Part shown: piece by piece, positions 46,385-58,264 of the stretch
Numbering within the stretch: position 1 is the first letter of the stretch
Layout: each line of letters opens with the position of its first letter
Assembly (NCBI GenBank): GCA_007922225.1
Contig: ML680053.1
Location: 22,132,379 to 22,196,378 of the forward strand
Reading direction: 5' to 3'
Origin: Emydura subglobosa
Taxonomy: Eukaryota; Chordata; Testudines; Chelidae
Length of the DNA stretch: 64,000 nucleotides
Program-made: the position numbers and the translations under genes
The notes under the pieces: model-generated
What the model was told of the DNA's origin: nothing
What the model saw: only the letters and a program-made list of their open reading frames with translations
Databases searched by the model: none

Positions 46385-46545
46385 TGTTTTTTTTCATAGG
46401 TGTTGAGCAGGTACAGGTCCTATTAACATCACTGGGAAGAGTGGCTGCTCAGCACCTCTGAAAACGTTTATTTACATGCTTAAATAACGAATTTAGCTCT
46501 TAGTTTGTTGGCACCTGCATTTGAAAAACATGGCCAGCACTTGAG
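46385..46545. repeat. Palindromic repeat (AGGTGTTGAGCAGG...GCTCAGCACCTCTGAAAA)
   Basis: ATAGGTGTTGAGCAGGTACA and GCTGCTCAGCACCTCTGAAA form an imperfect inverted repeat around CCTATTAACATCACTGGGAA. The right side continues to TTTAGCTCTTAG and CATTTGAAAAACATGGCC. Related pieces lie at 27872 and 53679. Confidence 0.6.
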
Positions 46546-47150
46546 TTCCACCTGGAGTGCTGCAGCTCTGCACCTCTCAGCACAAGAAGACGTGTTAAAT
46601 GCACAAATTCTGCTCCATTTTAATAATGCAGATCTTTCACTTGATTAGAAAGCAATCTTTAGATACACCATGAGATACTACAGCATGATTTAGAAAAAAA
46701 ATAGTAAGCAATTAAAGTGCAATAGATTTTTTACTATTCCTGCATTTGTGTGTTGCCAAAAGAATTATATCTAATCTTGTATGGTCTCAAAATACACTAG
46801 CTTTGTGTGTAAGCATAATTCTCACATGTGCGCACACACTCTTCTAGAGAATATTCTAGTAAACCAACCTTCATTAATAAGTGACGATATTTGTTATAAT
46901 GTTAAAACTGACATTTCTTTAGGTGTCAAGATGGGTGCAAAAAGTGCATTTTTTATTAAGTGGTTCCTAAATTGTTACAAATTGTTAATGCCAGTGGAGC
47001 TTGTAGAATAAAATGAATGAATGCAGGTTTTAACTAATTTACTGGTCTTGCATGTCCCTGCTTTCCTTGGTTTGCTCATCCTCTGCACTCATTTGTAAAC
47101 AACACAAAAGTACTTTGCAAGCTTTTTCACAGAAGTCAAACATTGAAAAG
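46546..47150. other. Unassigned stretch
   Basis: No gene or repeat is recognised. Confidence 0.35.
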
Positions 47151-47164
47151 ACCTACAGGTGTTA

Positions 47165-47392
47165 TACTACTAGCTCAATCCTCAGCCAATGCTGGGTTCG
47201 ATCTCTAGAATTTTCTCCTCATGCTTTCTGCAGTATAGTTTTAAATGTCACAAGCAATAGGCCTTCCATCACTTCACTTGAAAGCCTATTTTATAGCTCA
47301 GTAGATCTCAGCATTAGGAAGGTTTTCCTGGTATTCTGCCTATGTTTGGTTTTGCTTAATTTCATTCAGCTGCTTCTAGTTACCTCCTGTGT
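47165..47392 (-). mobile_element. CR1-group LINE 3' fragment, first part
   Basis: Plus-strand phrases CATGCTTTCTGCAGTATAGT, GTCACAAGCAATAGGCCTTC, TCTCAGCATTAGGAAGGTTT and CTTAATTTCATTCAGCTGCT follow an old amniote CR1-like LINE in reverse. The element is interrupted by the inverted-repeat element starting at about 47398. Confidence 0.7.
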
Positions 47393-47397
47393 GACTA

Positions 47398-47503
47398 GGC
47401 TGACCAGATGTCCTGATTTCATAGGGACAGTCCTGATGGCTTTGTCTTATTTAGGTGCCTTTTACCCCCAGCCCCATTTCACACTTGCTATCTAGTCACC
47501 CTA
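47398..47503. mobile_element. Short hAT-like MITE inserted in CR1
   Basis: About 106 bp begin TAGGCTGACCAGATGTCCTG and end CTATCTAGTCACCCTA. The ends TAGGCTGAC and (reverse complement) TAGGGTGAC match at eight of nine positions. TGTGT is found on both sides (about 47389-47393 and 47504-47508), a possible trace of a longer duplication. A truncated copy with CACACTTGCTATCTGGTCAC is at 52389. Confidence 0.65.
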
Positions 47504-47690
47504 TGTGTACTTTCTGCTCCTCCTTAATAGTTCAGCTATTTATGGAGATGACCATGTCCTCCTTAATCAATTGAGCTAACACTTAATTTTTAATCCTTCC
47601 CCATATAGATCAAGTCTTTTTTCCCTTCGTTGTTGTAGCTATCTGAATTCCCTCCACTTAGTCTATAACTTTCTGTTATAGAGAGGTGTA
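47504..47690 (-). mobile_element. CR1-group LINE 3' fragment, second part
   Basis: It continues the element from 47392: GACCATGTCCTCCTTAATCA, then ATAGATCAAGTC, again in reverse CR1 order. Confidence 0.55.
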
Positions 47691-50600
47691 TAGAATAGGG
47701 GTTCTATCAATCTGTCTCAATGAGATTTCAAAGGTTACTAGAGGTAAATATGATGCATTGTGAGAGGCTCTTCATAACTTTAACATCCTTCCCAGTTCAG
47801 CACAGCTCTCATAAAAAGCAATATGGGGACCATCAGTTGGAAAGGTCCTGTGTTTTGTAAATACCCCAGTTGTTGAGAGGTATATATTCCTTCCCCGGCC
47901 CTGTTTTTTACCAAGTACATGTATGGGAATAGTATTTGACAAGCTATTTTTCATGACTATTAGCAGCACATATAAAGCAATGGAAAAACACTAACACTTA
48001 ACTTTTTATTAAGAAAATAAATTACCCTAGAGGATAGTTCAGAATACATTTAAAGAAAACATCAATCATAGTTTTAGTCAGAGGAAGACAGGATGGAGAA
48101 GGAAGAAACAGAGTACTTTGTGATTGGAGGGAAAATAGAGGGTGAAGGATTTTTGTTTTTTGATAGGGAATAGTCCTGATACAGTGAGAACTCTGTTCTG
48201 TTGAACCACTTTGAGTCAGCTGAGATGTGGAATTTCCACAGGTAGATGGAGGAGATCTGCATAGTAGACAGAAGGCAAAACCATTACCGAAAGCCCAAAG
48301 TTGTTGTGATTGGAGCTCAGTGCACAGCTCCGCAGAAGAGCTGCTTATTGTGGTACAGAGACAGCAAAACTATAGGAAATGTGATGAACTTTCCAAGCTA
48401 ACATAGGGGGAACAGTTCAGGCACAAATATCTTTGACTAATCAGCTGCCTCTGTAGCCAGCAGCTCTCGGGGACATGGGTGAATTCATGCCTGAAGGCAT
48501 TGCTAATGAGCTAGTCCCTTTCACTTGTAGGTCACTATCCAGTCCAGCTCTAATAGATGCTCTGTAGACCTTATATAGCATGATGTGTTTTGAGGAGGTG
48601 GGGATGGGGATCATCTCAGCTCTGATTTGTACATCAGAGACACACTTATGCCTTGCACAAATTGGCAGACTCAGCAAAGAGGACAAGCCCTGCCTGGGCC
48701 AGAGACTGACCAATCCTATTAATACTAGAGGAAATCCCCCTATAGATTAGGATTGAGCTATGCTGGCAAGGCAGTTTGCATGGGGAAGTTTGCTCTGCTT
48801 CTGTCCTGTAGCTAACCTGATATCTTTCACCAGCACTAAATCCACCCAAGTTTTAAAAGCTGAAATTTATGGCTGTGTGCAATTTTTTTAAATACATATA
48901 TGCAACCTCGCACACGTAATGGTGCAAAATTTGGTCTCTATGTTAAATGACTCTGATCTTTGTGGAAACTAAACAAAAGTTTAGACAGTATAAGGATTAA
49001 TTGTATGTCAGTTATAAGGACACTATTCCTTTTGACTAGCTGGAGATGCTGATCTAAAAACAAGAAGGGCTTATCCAGCACAACTATGGTCCCATCTTAT
49101 TTTAAAAGCACAGATTGCTTCAGTGATAGGATATATGCCTTGTTTAGATCCAACTACCATTAAAAGAATCTCAGAATAGTCTAGTCTGTTTGGTATTTGA
49201 AATATTGAAGACTAGAAATTTGATATTCAAGAAAATCACCCCCAAAATGAATGCCTGGCACTGGACCTTGCTTTGTCTCACCAGCATTCAGTGTCAGTGA
49301 CAGGAGAGAGAATCCCTTGCAACAATAAAGATACTAGATAAAAATACTAAGGTAAAAGATACTATGAGTAAAAAAAGCTTAAGGGCACTGAATTTAGACC
49401 AAGCCCACTTACATTCTTTCCTATCAAGGAGAGCAGAATAAGAAATAATTGGCTTACTCCATAAAAGGAAGTTTTGTTCTATATTCAGAAAAATCTTTAC
49501 AATTCTTAGAACAGTTTGGCAGTTGTGTGCATTGCCTAAGAATGTCACGGAATCATCACTGGAGATATTCAAGACAACATTTGACACTGTCATTGGTGGG
49601 TTAGGGGAAATTTCAAAAGAAGTCAACCTTACCACAATTCAGGAGGATTGTGTGTTAATACTATTTTTCCAAGTACCAGAAATAAATATGGTGCTGTACA
49701 GACAAATATAGATCAACTACCATGAAAAAATCTAAGGGCTGAAATCCTGCAATCTGATACACATGGCAGATCCTTGGGCCACATGGACTGCCATGTGGGA
49801 ATAAGGGTTTGCTTGCCCAGAATTGATTGCTGGATCCAGGCCTTAACTAGGACAAAAGTGTGACAGAGGAAGGGAGTATGAATGCAGACTAAGATTGTGT
49901 TCCCTTAGATGAGTAACATGCATTTCTAGTTATTTTACTTGGTTATCTGTTACTAATAAATTACTATATTTAGTAGAGAAAGGATGTCTAGGATTTCTAG
50001 ATCACTTTGAAGTAGTGAGTTTCAAGAAGGAAGTTAGAGAAGGTGGAGGTTTAGGGATGTGATCCAGGCAAATAGGATGACATAGAAGAGGATGCAGAAT
50101 CAGGAGACATCTGTTTTTGTGGCTTTTTCAGATAGAGGTGGAAAGCAGAGATGTAGCTCAGGGTGAACTGCATCAGGATTAGGAAATAATTGTTCTATGC
50201 AATATACTTTGCATCAACTCATCCATTCCCTTTATTTTTCATTTGAGTATATTCTGATATTTATTTATTGGAATTCTGTGTGGCTTTCCATAGAGTGAAG
50301 GGGTCCATTTTATCAGCATACTTGAATTATTGCAGACACCTCTTAGGTTTGACTCAGTGTAAACAGCTACATGGTTGGTGACTTGCAGCTCTTGTATCTT
50401 ATTTATTTGAGATTCTATTTAAGGATTTATCATAATAGTGCAATAAGGATGACTCTTATGAAGTCTCATGGAGAGAGGGGACACTGGAAGACTGAGCAGC
50501 TTATTCTCAAAAGAAAGAAGATAAACATCAACCTCCAATTTTCTAGCTTTTGGTGGATCCAAGAGGTGAAATTTATTTTTCCAGACTGTATTTGTAAAGC

Positions 50601-52369
50601 CTCCCAGAGCCTGGAATGAAAGGTCCAGTTCTTCTGATAGCTTGTCTAGTAGAAAGCATGAGTAAAATCATTCAATTTAATAGTTACACTGGTGCAAAAT
50701 GAGAGAGAGAGAGCAGATGCAGTCTACTCAGAAGGAAAAGGAAGTTCCCAATATAGATGAGCAAAGAGTTTGGTTTCTGTAAAGAAAGAAGAAGGAGAGA
50801 GAGATCTGGATACTAAACTAAGATGATAAAACTGAAGTAAAATGATACAGAAACTGCATCTGGGTTCAGAATATCAGATCCTGAGAGATAAGAAGGATTG
50901 TCAACAAGGGGTGAGTGCTTCTGAAGCCCAACCAATCATACTGATTTAAAAAGTCATCATAACAATGCTAACAACAGTTCTCTTTATGAGAAGAATTTGG
51001 AATTCCTACACTGAGCTTTCTGAATCCTGTACATTTATATTTTGAGCTTTTAGCACATTGTTCAATTCTGTAATTTTATTTCTCCAATCCATGCAGTTAC
51101 CATTATCTTGATACCACATGAAATTGATAAGTGCCCCTAATATGTAATAGTGTGGCATAGATATTATTATATCACCATGTTCACAGGTGAAGCCAGATTC
51201 CCATGATTATATTTAAAAAGCTCACCTCCTCCTCTTATGCCCTTCCTGTTATATCCTGTCTTCATTATAGCTCATTTAAGGGATTAAATAAACTGATGAA
51301 ATCCATATTGTGATACAGCTCTGCAAAGTATGGCACTGTACATTTTCTCTGCCAGAATATATTGCTTTTAAATTAACTTCTAGTATATCAAAGAAACATT
51401 TTGCTAAAATTCTTCACTGAATTTTAAATCCACACACTTTCAAAATTAACGCTTCGTGATGTCATAGTTCTGTTTCAAAACTATGATAGCATGTCACCTA
51501 TCAAATCATGCAATCCTGAGATGGAAATATGAGACAGTTTCCGATAGGAACAATTGGTAGCTCTTTGAAAATCACAGAAATTTGTCTTCAAAAAGAGAAA
51601 TAGATAAAATCTAAGATTAATTTATTTTGCTTAAGACAGTTCTGCATGTAGGTTTTGCAAAGAAAGAAACACAGTAAAGAACAATTGTCCAAGATCAAAT
51701 AGACTCAGAAGTTCTCATTGCATGCTAAAACTGATTTACTGAAAACAGATAAGTGGTTACTGTGATAAAGTCAATATTTGTCAACAACCTAGAGAAGGAT
51801 GGGTGAGAAGAGACAAGGATGACAAACCATGAGCCAGATACTTTGCCCCAATATGTGGTTTGTGGCAGAGGCAAAGTCAGAGTGCTACTATATTCTGGTG
51901 ATTCTCAGCTCCGTACCAGCCCTGTGAGACTGTTACTGCAGGTGCAAGTTAGAGTGGAGGCTGCTCTCACTTGCAGTGATGTCTGAACTGGCCACCAGCA
52001 ACCCTGGGAATTAAGGATGCAGACTGTTGTTTTCCCTTCACACCTCAGGTTTATACCAAGCTTAGCTTGGCCAGATGCAGTGTTCAGGAGCCATAACTGT
52101 TGGACTTGGAAACAAGAAGGATGGAAGAATTATCCAGCTTGATGGAAGGAAGAAAGGGCAGGGAGGCTTGTTTTGGTCCATTGATTTTGAGCTGCCATCA
52201 GAAAGCCAGGAGGAAATGTAAAACTCACTGAATAGTGGGAAACAGAGGTTAGGGTTGAGAGGTATATTTCAGAGTCAGTATAGACTTGGTAGTTCTAGTT
52301 GTAATGAGGTCACTCAGGAATAAGGTAGCAGGAAAGGGGCACATCAGGATGAACCCTGAGAAACACAGG
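47691..52369. other. Unassigned stretch
   Basis: No gene or named repeat is recognised in about 4.7 kb. The longest frames (48441-48713 and 49294-49635, both minus) have no domain. A GA-rich run occurs near 50700-50712 (GAGAGAGAGAGAG). This is one of the least repeat-like parts of the window and a candidate for unique DNA. Confidence 0.4.
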
Positions 52370-52384
52370 GAGTATGGGAGGTAG

Positions 52385-52415
52385 GGACCACACTTGCTAT
52401 CTGGTCACCCTAATG
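52385..52415. mobile_element. Truncated copy of the short hAT-like MITE
   Basis: CCACACTTGCTATCTGGTCA is followed by CCCTAA, matching the right end of the element at 47398-47503. The left part is missing. Confidence 0.6.
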
Positions 52416-53029
52416 GGAAGGGAGGAGGTGGAACTAACAAAGGAAACACTCAATGAGCACTCTGAGAACCAGTCACCAAAATCCCAAGGGCAGAGGGATT
52501 TGAGAAGGATGCTATGATGACAATCAAAATTAAGTGAACAGACAAAGAGGATGCACAAGAGGCCCTTGACTTGCCAGGGAGAGATCAGTGTTGAGTGCAG
52601 TCTCAGTAAGTTGGAACAGGTTGGAGTCAGATTGTAAAGTCAGGAACAATGAAGACAGTCGGAAGCAGGAAATCTCCCTGCACTTTGACACCACCTGCAG
52701 CCAACTGGCATTTTTTGCTGGCTTGTCACATTACAAGCACATGTCTAACCCTCCAAATAGTCTTGGGTAGGGGTGCTAGATCTGAAATTTTGATTCCACA
52801 CATTTGAAAGATATATCTACTCATGAAGTAAGAGCTAAATTAGAACTGAACAAGTTAGGGGATATTAAATCAGGGATTCTACTCTATTCAATACTTGGGC
52901 ATTACTGGCTTTTGAGATTTCTCCTGTCCATTGAATACCTATTTGGGATTAATTTCCCAGAATTATCAGCTCACATTTTCCCCCAAATTAACCTAATTTT
53001 GCTTTTTTCTGCCCATAATTCTAGCTGCT

Positions 53030-53400
53030 TTGTCTTCACAACACCTCCAAGTTTAGTCTAATGTGCAGATTTCTTCAATGTGCTCTTTACTTCCTCTCCC
53101 AATGTCTTAGTGAATATGTTAAATAAAGCTGGACACCCTAATGACCCATGCGGCATACCACTAGACATCTGCCTTCAGCCTGATGCATTGATATTTATCT
53201 ATATGTATTACCCTGTTACCATCCTTAGCCAGATTCAGTCTGTAAATCAGTATTCCTATCCACCACAATTTAATTAAACAATATTTCATAAGACAGTATA
53301 TTAAATGCTTATATAAAATCTAATATAATATATCTATTGCCTTCCCTTTATCTCTTAATTTTGTAATTCTATCAAAAAGTAATCAGTTTTGAACAGCAAG
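53030..53400 (-). mobile_element. CR1-group LINE reverse-transcriptase fragment
   Basis: On the minus strand 53097-53157 reads GMPHGSLGCPALFNIFT, which is the decayed [16 protein letters not shown] motif B of CR1. The plus-strand frame 53080-53277 is its antisense. The remaining sequence follows CR1 order with many indels. Confidence 0.7.
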
Positions 53401-53678
53401 ATTTATTCTTTATTTCTTCTCTATGAAACAGGGCTCTATGTAAGAGAAATGCAGAGTGGAAACGGAGGCAAAATGACACTCCAATCCAGAAGCAGAAAGA
53501 AGGACTTCTGTGCGGCACCCACCCCACATTGCCTGCTGTTCCAACTCAGGGCTAGAAAATATACAAAGGTCCTTGGTGCCAGTTATGTGGGATAGAAAAG
53601 ACATGGGAGCTTCTGAATTTTTAATCTCCCAAGTGATGAGCCCAAATCACCTTTTCAAAAAAATACAGGCTCCTAACA
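53401..53678. other. Unassigned stretch
   Basis: No recognisable repeat; overlapping frames on both strands are short. Confidence 0.3.
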
Positions 53679-53805
53679 GCCAGATCTTTAAAGCTAGTTA
53701 GGTACCTGCATATGGGCACCTAATGGGATTTTCAAAGGCATCTAGACTAACTCCTATTGATTTCAATAACACTTAGGTCGCTAAGCAATTTTCAAAAAAA
53801 ATTTA
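53679..53805. repeat. Palindromic repeat (TTTAAAG...GGTACCT / AGGTCGCTAAG...TTTTC)
   Basis: CAGATCTTTAAAGCTAGTTA, GGGCACCTAATGGGATTTTC and AACTCCTATTGATTTCAATA follow the order of a palindromic reptile repeat in which 'ttaggcacctaa' arms flank 'attgatttcaatgg'. Confidence 0.6.
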
Positions 53806-55304
53806 CATGTGTTTGCATGAATATGGAAAGTATGGCTCCACCTCTACCCTACCTAAGGCACATATACATCACCCCTTTCCACACCAGATGAAGCATGATT
53901 GGTGTGCAGACCAGACACTGTGTAGCTGCTTCTCCCATAGCCCTTCCTTGGAGCCATTCTGTCTGGTTTAAATACCACAGAAGGCCTTGTATTGGCTCTC
54001 TCCCTATGGGGAAATTTGAAGTACATGTAATAATTAAATAGAGAAACAACTCATGTTGCTTATTGTTCATGCTTCCATAGTCCTACAGAACATTAGTTAT
54101 TTCTTTCTTTTAGTATTTGTTGCTCTTCAAGAACTACCTGTACAGGCCCCCACTATTCTTCCTATAGAAGGTAATGCACAATTATATCCCATTCTCCTCT
54201 TCAAGTTAGAAACTTGAAAAGTATCTCATCAGTATACTCATAAAGGAATTTTTACTCCCATTGCTTCCTCAATCTTGGATTGCTGAATGGTCTCCTTTTA
54301 TCATGAACAGGCAGATCTTACATATTTCAATATGCTCTCAGATGTGATACCAGAATATCAAGCCCTGTATCATAATTCATCTGTGTGTGTTGCCCACAGA
54401 CTCAAGAAAGTCTTATTTCTTGACATGGCAAAATAGGGGGGAAAAAGGTCTGAAGAGTGTCCACAGAAAATGTTTTCCACTTTTTGCTTAAATTTTCCAA
54501 TTGGGTCTAATTATTACATAATTATCAGACATTGAGAAGTCCATCTCCTACATGGGAACTGAATCTAACACTGAAAGACTGTTCATGTGAACCTACTTTC
54601 TCATTGTGTCACATCGCCATCAAGCCTGAATTCCTTGTTCCACTAGCAAGAGTCATAAGCTCTCAGTCCTAACTTTCTATTTGCTGTATTCCACAAAGAT
54701 AAGGTGGTCTTTTTGTCCAGACCTGAAATTCCTTCCTAAAGTTATTTTGGATTTTCATTCAAATTGACCTAATCTGTGTATTTTCCAAAACCACATATGT
54801 CTTAGGGGAAACTAGATTACATAGTTCAGCTATGCAAAGGACTCTTACTTATAATTTGAAAAAGAACAAAGCTTTTACAAACATTCCCCAGATTGTGTGT
54901 TTTTTGGAGAGAGATCAAAGGGAAACTCTCTCAATACAGAGTATATTTAAATGGATTGGATTTTGTATTCATATTTGCCAAGACATTGCTGAACTCTCAG
55001 CCCCAGAAAAGTCTTTGTGCTTATAAAAGCAGCTACTATGGCTTCTTTAAAATATATTCCAATGGTAGAAATGTGTGGACCCACAATTTGGAGGTCTCTA
55101 TACTTTTAAGCAACATTATCCTTTTGATATGAAAGTTAAATCAGATGCTTGTTTTGGGGAGATACTGGCAGTCTTTAAAGAGTTGCCTCCAAGTCACCCT
55201 GGGAATTTATCACTTGTTATTTTGCCAATGGGAGGGAAATATACAAGCAAATTATGAGAAAGAAAATGGATCAGTAATGAGAATTGTTTGACTGTATTGC
55301 CTCT
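53806..55304. other. Unassigned stretch
   Basis: No gene or repeat is recognised; the short frames around 54832-55257 have no domain. Confidence 0.35.
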
Positions 55305-55495
55305 AATAAGGTTACCATATTTCAAGTTTCCAAATAGAGGACATTGCTGGGGATGGGGGTGCAACAGCCACCACTCTCTGGCTGCCCAGCTCAGAAACAC
55401 AGGCATTTGTTCAGATTTTAAAAATCCACCCTTATGGATACCAGAGGACTAAAAGAAGAGGTCATGTCTGGGAAAACACATATCTGGTAAACCTA
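55305..55495. mobile_element. Inverted-repeat MITE
   Basis: The left end AAGGTTACCATATTTCAAGT is followed by AAATAGAGGACATT. The reverse complement of the right end reads AGGTTTACCAGATATGTG and then GACATGACCTCTTC. The two arms match imperfectly over about 30 bases, with a 120-bp middle. No open frame; the end resembles TAAGGTNACCATAT-type reptile MITEs. Confidence 0.6.
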
Positions 55496-56494
55496 GCTTC
55501 TTCTAAACACCAATGCTTTCCCACTCTCCTTCCCCATTTTCAGCTGTGTGTGTGTCTGTTTATGTTGTCTGCAGGGGGGGGAAAGAAACTAAAATGTTCT
55601 TGATATTCTCTCCCTTTCACACTCTTCTCACATTCCTCAGTCCACATTTGATGGGGCATGTGTGTTTCCCTGCCTCAGTGCTATGCTAGGTTGTCCCATG
55701 CTTTGAAGGTCAAAAGCACATACACTCCCACTTGTCTGGTTTGGAGGCAGTACACTTGAAGTGAACTTGCTGTTAAAAAACCTTCTTCTATTATTTTATT
55801 AAAGAATTAATAGATTTTAAACATACTAAAAAGTGCCAGGATCACTCTTCTGTTTTTAATAATCAGTGCTGTATTTGCTCTTCTGAGATTATGATTAAAA
55901 CAATGGGCAATGCAAATGATAGCAAAACTGGAAGTTCTGAACAGTGGAGGATTCATTTACTGGAAATGCATATCCTTGTAGATGTGTCCTTGACACAGAT
56001 TTACATGTATACCTGGAGATACGTATGTACCTGTACTCTTTGTAACTGTTCTTGGGATGTTAATCTCAGTAACTATAGTGACTAAATATGAGTGAACCAG
56101 GACCTTCTGGGACAGAAGGATATATTGGCTCTAAATTTGGATCCTGTTTAATGAAAGATACTTGTGTGGTATGAAAGACCACATGAAAGAAACAAACAAT
56201 ACACACCTTGGAAGGACAGATGTGCAAAATATTACTTTCCATGTTGCTGAGAAACAACAACAACAACTTTAGGTGACACATATTGTATTTTTATCCCATT
56301 TCATTTAACAAGTTAGCATTGTTTCCTCAGAAAAACAACAACTTCCCTCACCAGAGGCCATTTTGATCTGGCACACAACTGCTCACAATGTTATGCTAGC
56401 TGAGAAATATGTGCGCCATCCCCAGCTGTGAGAAATTTGATATCACAAAGGCAGAAGAACTCCTGAGTAGAACAGGTACTGAAAGGATGAAAAT
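55496..56494. other. Unassigned stretch
   Basis: No gene or repeat is recognised. A short (AAC)n run is at about 56255-56266. Confidence 0.35.
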
Positions 56495-57141
56495 AGTGGT
56501 GTCACGTGATGCACTCACCTCTCACAAGCACCCCTAATCCAAGTGCACATGACTGCATACTTTTTCTCTAATTGGGGTGGGTCTTCAGCAGCTCAGCCCC
56601 CTGGCCAAGCCATATACAGTCTGTACATGAATAAACAAACCATTTCTGGGGAACACAGTCTAAAAGTCCTGCAGCTTTCCCTGGGCTCAGTCCCTTAGTA
56701 GTCCCAGCCCTGGTATGGGGCTGTGTCCTCAAGGCTCCCTCCTCTGACCCTCTTTGCCTGTCTTGGCCTTTCTGGTCCCCACTTTCCAGATGGGCCTTTA
56801 AAAGAGTTCAATTCCCATTCTGGGGTACATCAGAAGCCAGGCCACTTCCCCAGTGGCTGGTAGGGGGACCCAGGCACACCCTCTGGTCAAGCACCTTCTA
56901 AGCAGCAACCGTCAGCCATGTGTCCCTTTTCTTAAGCAACACCACTGATCAAATTCCCTGGGGAACTTCCCCACAGCCCTACATCATCTTCACCTTTCCC
57001 TCAGTGCCTTATCTTTCTGCAGTCCCAATAACCAGCCTAGAGCACCTTCTTGCTCATCCCAGCATCTAGTTCCTCCCTCAGTCAGCCAGACACACTCCTT
57101 CAGCTCCTGCAAGGAACTGCTTGTCCTTGGCGCTGCATCTC

Positions 57142-57150
57142 CTTTTTATA
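57142..57150 (-). promoter_or_regulatory. TATA box of the solo LTR
   Basis: TATAAAAAG on the minus strand sits about 45 bp beyond the inner CCAAT box in the same direction. It is the likely core promoter of the LTR. Confidence 0.6.
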
Positions 57151-57168
57151 GGGCCCTCCTGGCCCCTG

Positions 57169-57199
57169 ATTGGTTGCTCTCTTCCACCTTTCTGATTGG
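57169..57199 (-). promoter_or_regulatory. Two CCAAT boxes of the solo LTR
   Basis: ATTGG occurs at 57169-57173 and 57195-57199 on the plus strand, giving two CCAAT motifs on the minus strand, both in a TGATTGG context and 26 bp apart. Confidence 0.6.
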
Positions 57200-57327
57200 C
57201 TGCTTCCCCTACATCCACCCTAGCCTGCTTGGAGGACTTTTCCTCTGCTCTTCTCCTGGGATGAGTGTGGCAGACCCTGAGGCCTCCAGCAGGGGGCTTT
57301 GGGCCTACTCCACCCCATCACAAGTGG

Positions 57328-58229
57328 TAACATGTTAGACTGCCAATTGAGATTACCTCAGATAATATTTATAGTTCTGAAATAAGTGAATACTACAAAC
57401 TCTGCAAAACTCTAAGAACATTTGAACCCTATTTAGATGGCTATCAAATCATAAATGTGTCTTGTAGTGTCTGATAAGCTGCAGACATTGGCAAAAAAGT
57501 TGAATCATTAAAATAAAGTGAAACTGAATATTGAATTTTGGAATCCCACAAAATATAATAGAAATGTTTAAACGTTTCAGGAATCAGGAAATATGGGAGC
57601 TTTGGCCTTGGTAACTTCAGTATATTGGTAGCAGTAGCACTGGACCAAATGGTATCTAAACACATTCCACTGACTCTCACCTTTGTTTTTCATCTAAAAA
57701 GCTCAACTGCAGTTGAAAGATTGAACCAAAACTTTGTTTTGATTGGAATTAGGCCATCTAATGTTTTAGTAATTCAAACACTGGGAAGCAGATTCTCTTT
57801 CTAAATGATATTGTTCCCCCACTTCTCTTTTCATTCTAGTCATTGGCCTGTTTAATTTTAGCTAGGCAAATCTCTATATAAACAAATGGTAGAATTTCCT
57901 GCTTAGACAGAAATGTGTTTTGAGTTTTCCAATCAGAGACTGCATTTTCTTGATTAGATTTAATGATATAATATACAGTAACACACATGCCAGCTGAATT
58001 CCAAAAATGAAAAGCAGTGTTTTATATATTTTATATACAAAACATTACACTAATGTACGTTAAGGCCCGGATTGGCAGCTGCCCCTGAGCAGCCGTGCAG
58101 GGTCTGAGGCAAGAAGCCTCCCTCCTTTGCAAAGTCTCTCACAATAACTGGCCCTGTATTTCTTGCACCTTTCCCTGCTGTAAGTCACCATCATTTAGAC
58201 AAAGTGGTTGAGTGCCAATGTTAATTGTT
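57328..58229. other. Unassigned AT-rich stretch
   Basis: No repeat or gene is recognised; a small GC-richer segment at 58062-58130 has no family match. Confidence 0.35.
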
Positions 58230-58264
58230 GTCTCTAGACTGGTGGATAGACCCTCTGAAAGTTT

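Larger units (their letters stand above)
56500..57322 (-). mobile_element. Solo LTR of an endogenous retrovirus-like element
   Basis: The 823-bp element runs from TGTCACGTGA to CCCCATCACA on the plus strand. On the minus strand it starts TGTGATGGGG, then comes a CCAAT pair (complements at 57195-57199 and 57169-57173) and a TATAAAAAG box (complement at about 57142-57150). That CCAAT-CCAAT-TATA order only makes sense in the minus direction. The polyadenylation signal could not be placed securely. No internal retroviral genes flank it, so it probably arose by LTR-LTR recombination. The sequence is C/T-rich and free of long frames. Confidence 0.85.
56495..57327. repeat. 5-bp target duplication AGTGG flanking solo LTR
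   Basis: AGTGG lies at 56495-56499 and again at 57323-57327, immediately outside the TG...CA ends of the LTR. The pair is perfect, so the insertion boundary is certain. Confidence 0.85.

Noticed and set aside
47052..47495. 147-codon plus-strand frame
   Set aside because: It runs across a reversed CR1 piece and a nested MITE, so it is a chance frame.
53080..53277. 65-codon plus-strand frame
   Set aside because: It is the antisense of a CR1 motif B segment (GMPHGSLGCPALFNIF on the minus strand).
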